DNA of 9,978 bases from Actinomycetota bacterium (lineage in GTDB: Bacteria > Actinomycetota > Actinomycetes > Streptosporangiales > Streptosporangiaceae), in NCBI GenBank assembly GCA_003140115.1, contig PLIQ01000357.1, positions 8,175 to 18,152 on the forward strand, given 5' to 3'. A program made the position numbers and the translations under genes. Below are positions 6,118-9,978 of this stretch, one piece after another. Each line of letters begins with the position of its first letter. The first letter of the stretch is position 1. The notes beneath the pieces are model-generated. The model was given only the letters and a program-made list of their open reading frames with translations, was not told the origin of the DNA and made no database searches.

Positions 6118-6204
6118 TATCGCTGATCAAACCATCGCCGTTTGGGCCAAAGCAAGAGACTAGTCTGTGACTGGGCTGGCAGTTGTGGATTCGATACCGA
6201 CCAT

Positions 6205-6210
6205 GAGGAG
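6205..6210 (+). promoter_or_regulatory. ribosome binding site deciding the start of the class V aminotransferase gene
   Basis: GAGGAG lies 6 bases upstream of GTG 6217. The frame is open back to a TTG at 6142, but the conserved family N-terminus begins just after the GTG. Confidence 0.7.
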
Positions 6211-6216
6211 CTACCG

Positions 6217-7401
6217 GTGGCCGAAGTGCTCAGCGCGAGCGTGGACTCCGTCGCGATCCGGGCCCGCTTCACGGCGCTACGGCAGGGTTTCGCCTTCTTC
6301 GATGCCCCGGGCGGCACGCAGGTGCCCGACGAGGTCGGCGACGCGATCGCGCTCGCGCTCCGGGAGGCCAGCGCCAACCTGGGCGCGGGGTACGCCACGA
6401 GCCTGCGCGTCGGGCAGATCCTGCAGGAGGCGGAAAGCAAGGCGGCCCGGTTCCTCGGCTGCGAGCCGAGCGAGGTGATCTTCGGGCCCAACATGACCAC
6501 GCTCAACTTCGCGCTGTCCCGGACCGCCGCCCGCGAGTTCCGCCCAGGCGACGAGATCCTGGTCTCGTGCCTCGACCATGACGCGGGCGTCGCGCCGTGG
6601 CTGGAGATCGCCCACGACCGCGATCTGGTGGTCCGGCACATCGAGCTTCACGACGACACCAGCCTGGACTTCGCGGACCTGGAGCGCAAGCTCGGGCCAC
6701 GCACCAAGGTGGTCGCGTTCGCCTGGGCCTCCAATGCGGTCGGTACGGTCACCGACGCCCGCCGGGTCTGCGAGCTCGCGCACCAGGCCGGGGCGCTCGC
6801 GTGGGTGGACGCGGTCCACTACGCGGCGCACGAGCCGATTGACGTCCGGGACATCGGCGCCGACGTGCTGATCTGCTCGCCGTACAAGTTCTGCGGCCCG
6901 CATCTGGGCATGGCCTACGGACGGACCGAGGTGATCGAGCGGTGGCGTCCCTACAAGGCCCGGCCGGCCCCCACCAGCCCGCTGGGGCGCAGCTTCGAGA
7001 CCGGCACGCAGTCCTACGAACTGCTCGCGGGGTTCAACGCGACCATCGACTACCTGGACTCGATCGGGGGCTTTGCCGCGATCGTGCCCTATGAGCGCGC
7101 GCTGGGCCAGCGGTTCGTGGACGGCCTGCCTGACGCGGTCACTGTGTACGGCCGGCCCGGGATGGACGGCCGCGTGCCGACCTTCCTGGTCAACGTCGAG
7201 GGCGTACCCGCCGCCGACGTGGCCGCCCGGCTGGCCGACGAGCAGATCGGGGTCTGGGCGCACGATTCGTGGTATTCGCTCGGCCTGTACCAGCGCCTCG
7301 GCTACCGCGATAAGTCGATCCGGATCGGCTTCATCCACTACAACACCGCGGAGGAGGTCGACCGGCTGCTCGCGGCCCTGGACGCGGTGCGTCCCCGCTA
7401 A
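6217..7401 (+). CDS. cysteine desulfurase-like class V aminotransferase (PLP enzyme)
   Basis: A 394-residue cytoplasmic fold-type I PLP enzyme. It shows FFDAPGGTQVP near the N-terminus, IFGPNMTTLNFALSR (88-102), SCLDHD with His121 as the expected cofactor-stacking residue, WVDAVHYAAH with Asp198 facing the pyridine nitrogen, and SPYKFCGPHLG with Lys224 as the Schiff-base lysine. The ending IRIGFIHYNTAEEVDRLL is characteristic of the 'cysteine desulfurase-like' subfamily (TIGR01976, VC1184 type). The C-terminal loop that carries the sulfur-accepting cysteine in SufS/IscS reads WAHDSWYSLG here and has no cysteine. True desulfurase activity is therefore doubtful, and the substrate is unknown. 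The start is GTG 6217. It is divergent from livK and convergent with the dehydratase gene (7-base gap). Confidence 0.88.
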   Translation: MAEVLSASVDSVAIRARFTALRQGFAFFDAPGGTQVPDEVGDAIALALREASANLGAGYATSLRVGQILQEAESKAARFLGCEPSEVIFGPNMTTLNFALSRTAAREFRPGDEILVSCLDHDAGVAPWLEIAHDRDLVVRHIELHDDTSLDFADLERKLGPRTKVVAFAWASNAVGTVTDARRVCELAHQAGALAWVDAVHYAAHEPIDVRDIGADVLICSPYKFCGPHLGMAYGRTEVIERWRPYKARPAPTSPLGRSFETGTQSYELLAGFNATIDYLDSIGGFAAIVPYERALGQRFVDGLPDAVTVYGRPGMDGRVPTFLVNVEGVPAADVAARLADEQIGVWAHDSWYSLGLYQRLGYRDKSIRIGFIHYNTAEEVDRLLAALDAVRPR

Positions 7402-7408
7402 TCCCCGG

Positions 7409-8356
7409 TCAGCCGGCCGCCCCGCCGAGGATCTCGGCCAGCTTGCTCAGGTTAATGTTGCCGCCGGAGACCACGCACACCACCTTCCCGGTCCCGGCCC
7501 GGCCGCTCAGCGCGGCCGCGGGCGCGAGCGCGCCCGCGCCCTCGGCGATGACCCGGACGCGCTCGGCGAGCGTGCGCACCGCGTCGGCGACCTCGGCCAC
7601 CGGAATCGACAGCGCGCCATCGACGAGCGGCGCGACCAGCGGCCACATGCTGTCCAACACCCGGCGGCTGCCGGAGCCGTCCACGAACGAGGGCCGGTAA
7701 TCGACCTCGACCGGGTGCCCGGCGGCCAACGCCGCGGCCAGCGCCGCGGCCGTCTCGGGCTCGGCCGTGAAGATCTTGGTGTCCGGCCGCAGCGCCTTGA
7801 CCGCGCTGGCGATGCCGACCGTCAGCCCGCCGCCGCCGTACGGGATCACCACCGCGTCCGGGTCGGGCAGGTCATCGAGGATCTCCAGGCCGATCGTGCC
7901 GTTGCCCGCCATCACCGCCGGGTCCTGCACGGGGTGCACGAACAGCCCCTCTATCCCATCGACGTGACTGGTGGTGATGATGTTCCACCATTCGTCGTAC
8001 GGGACCTTGACTACCCGGCCGCCGAGGCGCTCGATCGCGGCCAGCTTGGCCTCGGGCGCATGGTCCGGGACCACGATCGTGGCCGGGACGCCGAGCACGC
8101 GGGCCGTCCACGCGATGCCCTGGGCCATGTTCCCCGCGCTGGCGGTGACCAGCCCCTTGGCCCAGGCGTCGGTCGGCGCCAGCATGACCGCGTTGGTCGC
8201 GCCGCGGATCTTGAACGAGTTGATGGACTGGAGGTTCTCCAGCTTGAGGTAGATCTGCGCCGGGGCCCCCTCGACGTACAGGGGCACCAGCGGCGTCCGG
8301 ATCACCGAGCCCGCGATGCGCGCCCGGGCCGCTTCGATCTCCGCCAGCGCGATCAC
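7409..8356 (-). CDS. threonine/serine dehydratase-like fold-type II PLP enzyme
   Basis: A 315-residue cytoplasmic PLP enzyme of the serine/threonine dehydratase (IlvA catalytic domain/TdcB) family. Members remove ammonia from Thr or Ser to give 2-oxobutyrate or pyruvate; some relatives are racemases or hydroxyaspartate dehydratases. Motifs are LKLENLQSINSFKIRGA (38-53) with Lys49 as the Schiff-base lysine, SAGNMAQG (73-80), the phosphate loop PYGGGGL (172-178), AEGAGA (271-276) and the end motif VSGGNIN (296-302) near the pyridine ring. SAGNMAQG has Met where the classical family has His (GNHAQG), so substrate choice may differ. There is no C-terminal ACT regulatory domain, so this is not a feedback-controlled biosynthetic IlvA. 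GTG 8356 has AAGGAGG (8370-8364) 7 bases upstream and overlaps the aldo/keto reductase stop as GTGA, so the two are co-translated. Confidence 0.88.
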   Translation of the reverse strand: MIALAEIEAARARIAGSVIRTPLVPLYVEGAPAQIYLKLENLQSINSFKIRGATNAVMLAPTDAWAKGLVTASAGNMAQGIAWTARVLGVPATIVVPDHAPEAKLAAIERLGGRVVKVPYDEWWNIITTSHVDGIEGLFVHPVQDPAVMAGNGTIGLEILDDLPDPDAVVIPYGGGGLTVGIASAVKALRPDTKIFTAEPETAAALAAALAAGHPVEVDYRPSFVDGSGSRRVLDSMWPLVAPLVDGALSIPVAEVADAVRTLAERVRVIAEGAGALAPAAALSGRAGTGKVVCVVSGGNINLSKLAEILGGAAG

Positions 8357-9312
8357 GGCTCTGCCTCCTTGGGGACGAGGGCCTCCTCGGCGACGAGGAC
8401 CTGCTCGATCGTGCTTTGTTCCTGTTGGGTGAGCGGGTGCGCCAGGGCCTCGGCCACCGGGGCTAGGTGCTCCGGTCGGCCAGGTCCGATCACGATCTGG
8501 GCCACCCGGTCGTCGGCCAGCAGCCAGGCGAGGGCGAGGCCCGCCATCGAGGTGCCGCGGTCGGCCGCGATGGCCTGCAGCCGGGCGAGCGCGTCGAAGG
8601 TACGGTCGGCGACGAACTCCTGATAGGGCTCGGGCCGCTGGGTCATCCGCGAGCCGACCGGGTACGGCACGCCGCGACGGTACTTGCCGGTCAGCCAGCC
8701 GCCGGCCAGCGGGCCGAAGGCCAGATAGGCCACGCCCCGCTCCGCGCACAGCGGCAGGACCGCCCGCTCATCCTGCCGCGCGAGCAGGGAGTAGCTGTTC
8801 TGGATGGCCTGCGGCGCCCCGGCCGCCAGCGCCGCCGCCAGCTGCTCCGCGTCGAAGTTGCTCACCCCGTAGGCCCCGATCAGGCCGTCCGCCTGAGCCG
8901 CGCCGAAGGCCCCGAGGGTTTCGCTGAGCGGCACGTCCGGGTCGTAGTCGTGAGCCAGGTACAGGTCGACCTGGTCGACGCCCAGCCGGTCCAGGCTCGA
9001 GCGAAGCTGACGGGCGATCCGGTCCGGCTCCAGGCCGTGGTCCGCGCCGGCCTGCATCGCGTTGAACGTCTTGGTCGTGAGCCGCGGCCGCACCCCGCGC
9101 GAGCGGATCCAGCCACCGATCGCCTGCTCGCTGCGGCCGCCGCCGTAGGCGTCGGCCGTGTCGAAGTACACGATGCCGGAAGCCCAGGCCGCGTCCATCA
9201 GCTCGAACGCCTGGTCCTCGGTCAGCCCCCGGCCGAAGAACTCCGGCGCCGAACCGACCCCGCCGAAGTTGCCGCAGCCGAGCGCGATCCGTGCGACGGT
9301 GAGCCCCGCCAT
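8353..9312 (-). CDS. aldo/keto reductase
   Basis: A 319-residue NADPH-dependent oxidoreductase with a TIM-barrel fold, cytoplasmic. The catalytic tetrad is visible as Asp51 and Tyr56 (DTADAYG), Lys81 (LTTKTF) and His121 (YLAHDYD). Other family marks are LGCGNFG near the N-terminus, the DRLGVDQVDLYLAHD block (108-122), GAYGVSNFD (147-154) and a C-terminal cofactor segment near IVIGPGRPEHL (273-283). The physiological substrate cannot be told. The start is ATG 9312, placed just before the first barrel strand; the Shine-Dalgarno is only a G-run. The frame stays open upstream to the window edge, but that extension is anti-sense to the 9508 gene and lacks family sequence. It is first in a two-gene operon with the dehydratase. 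Confidence 0.9.
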   Translation of the reverse strand: MAGLTVARIALGCGNFGGVGSAPEFFGRGLTEDQAFELMDAAWASGIVYFDTADAYGGGRSEQAIGGWIRSRGVRPRLTTKTFNAMQAGADHGLEPDRIARQLRSSLDRLGVDQVDLYLAHDYDPDVPLSETLGAFGAAQADGLIGAYGVSNFDAEQLAAALAAGAPQAIQNSYSLLARQDERAVLPLCAERGVAYLAFGPLAGGWLTGKYRRGVPYPVGSRMTQRPEPYQEFVADRTFDALARLQAIAADRGTSMAGLALAWLLADDRVAQIVIGPGRPEHLAPVAEALAHPLTQQEQSTIEQVLVAEEALVPKEAEP

Positions 9313-9507
9313 TCCACCCCCATGCGTCAGCGACGACCGGCCTGCTGGGGGAAGTCTGTCACACCCAGATTCGCACGTGAGACCGGTCTCGTAGCCAGCA
9401 CGACGGCCTGGGCTAGACACCGGGGCGACGAGAGCTTCGCCTTCGGCCTTGACCGCTTCCTGGACGGGATAGCGGTCCTGGTCGGCCGGCGGGGCTAGCG
9501 TTGGGGG
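9313..9507. promoter_or_regulatory. divergent intergenic region between aldo/keto reductase and SDR genes
   Basis: 195 bases between divergent starts. It contains the perfect 12-bp palindrome GAGACCGGTCTC (9379-9390), a possible operator. TAGCGT (9496-9501) ends 6 bases before the ATG at 9508, a spacing seen for actinobacterial leaderless -10 boxes. No good -35 pairs with it. I find no clear promoter for the reductase. Confidence 0.35.
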
Positions 9508-9978
9508 ATGGCCAAGCTCAGGGTGCTGTTCATCGGGGGTAGCGGGGTCATCAGCTCGGCATGCTCGCGGGCGGCGGTGGAACACGGTGTCGACCTGCTC
9601 GTGCTGAACCGGGGACGCAGCGCCGACCGGCCGCTTCCGTCCGGGGTCACGAAGCTGCGGGCCGACATACGGGAACCATGGTCCGTTCGGCAGGAAATAA
9701 AAGATCTCCAGTTCGACGCGGTCGTGGACTGGGTGGCGTTCACGCCCGATCACGTCCGGGCCGACATCGAGTTGTTCGGCGGGCGGACCGGGCAGTACGT
9801 GTTCATCAGCTCCGCGTCGGCCTACCAGACGCCGCCCGCGCGGGTACCGGTCACCGAGTCCACGCCGCTCAGCAATCCGTTCTTGAAGTACTCCCGCGAC
9901 AAGATCGCCTGCGAGGACGTGCTCGTCGCCGCCTATCGGGAGCAGGGCTTCCCGGCCACGATCGTGCGGCCCTCGCAC
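9508..9978 (+). CDS. NAD(P)-dependent epimerase/dehydratase (extended SDR family), N-terminal part
   Basis: The first 157 residues of an oxidoreductase that runs off the right edge; family members are usually about 300-340 residues. It opens MAKLRVLFIGGSGVISSACS, a Rossmann beta strand plus the glycine-rich nucleotide loop (GGSGVI, 10-15). It continues with LVLNRG after the second strand, VVDWVAFTP (72-80), FISSASAY (99-106) with the catalytic serine region, and YSRDK (128-132), the SDR catalytic Tyr-xxx-Lys. The fit to NAD-dependent epimerase/dehydratases is good, but the substrate (sugar nucleotide or other) is unknown. ATG 9508 is the only start that preserves the first beta strand. A G5 run touches the ATG directly, too close for a normal Shine-Dalgarno, so a leaderless transcript from TAGCGT is possible. 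It is divergent from the aldo/keto reductase. Confidence 0.85.
   Translation, partial: MAKLRVLFIGGSGVISSACSRAAVEHGVDLLVLNRGRSADRPLPSGVTKLRADIREPWSVRQEIKDLQFDAVVDWVAFTPDHVRADIELFGGRTGQYVFISSASAYQTPPARVPVTESTPLSNPFLKYSRDKIACEDVLVAAYREQGFPATIVRPSH

Larger units (their letters stand above)
5991..6216. promoter_or_regulatory. divergent intergenic region between livK and the class V aminotransferase gene
   Basis: This 226-base region must hold the promoter of the liv operon and probably that of the aminotransferase-like gene. I find no convincing -35/-10 pair for either direction. It contains two clear symmetric elements: CGAATT-CGC-AATTCG (6103-6117, perfect 6-base arms) and the palindrome AGACTAGTCT (6157-6166). 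These are candidate operator sites. The ribosome site of livK (6003-5999) and that of the aminotransferase gene (6205-6210) lie at its two ends. Confidence 0.5.

Noticed and set aside
6277..7338. Minus-strand open frame of 353 codons across the class V aminotransferase gene
   Set aside because: It is antisense to a gene with intact motifs, and its composition is that of a shadow frame.
7073..8623. Plus-strand open frame of 516 codons spanning the aminotransferase end, dehydratase and reductase end
   Set aside because: It crosses three well-supported genes in a non-coding frame and has no recognisable family sequence.
9313..9978. Extension of the aldo/keto reductase frame to the right edge as a fusion protein
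   Set aside because: The extension is antisense to the SDR gene and intergenic DNA. The family N-terminus fits ATG 9312 and no extra domain is seen.

Overview
The window is about 10 kb of high-GC DNA. Genes are tightly packed, with several GTG starts, strong GGAGG-type ribosome sites and 4-base stop/start overlaps. Together with a CGNR/ABATE-type regulator fragment, this points to an actinomycete (Streptosporangiales/Streptomyces-like in flavour). The genus cannot be fixed from the sequence alone. No rRNA, tRNA, CRISPR array, insertion sequence or integrase is visible, and the region reads as chromosomal metabolic DNA rather than a mobile island.

Left end (1-788): a truncated gene on the minus strand encodes the N-terminus of a probable CGNR zinc-finger (ABATE-domain) transcription regulator. 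It is divergent from a 164-residue plus-strand protein of unknown function. Between them lies the most striking non-coding structure in the window. Two 31-bp units sit directly in tandem (211-272), each CGTGACC-N17-GGTCACG. They meet in a perfect 14-bp palindrome that fills most of the spacer between a near-consensus -35 and a perfect -10 promoter. It looks like a repressor operator, probably for the neighbouring regulator.

Centre (795-5990, minus strand): a complete five-gene branched-chain-amino-acid-type (HAAT family) ABC importer in the order livK-livH-livM-livG-livF. It comprises a binding lipoprotein, two permeases and two ATPases. livM-livG and livG-livF overlap by 4 bases, and livH-livM are 7 bases apart. 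livK is separated from livH by a 103-base gap that holds a strong 15-bp stem-loop, probably a processing, stabilising or attenuation element that lets the binding protein be made in excess.

Right half (6217-9978): a class V aminotransferase/cysteine-desulfurase-like PLP enzyme is divergent from livK. It converges, with a 7-base gap, on a two-gene minus-strand operon: an aldo/keto reductase followed by a fold-type II PLP threonine/serine dehydratase-like enzyme, with a GTGA overlap. An SDR/NAD-epimerase family gene diverges from the reductase and runs off the right edge.

The genes suggest amino-acid uptake next to amino-acid-metabolising PLP enzymes, but a shared pathway is inference only. 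I see no clear new multi-gene defence or biosynthetic system. The best candidates for something undescribed are the CGNR/unknown-protein divergent pair with its double operator, and the livK-livH stem-loop.
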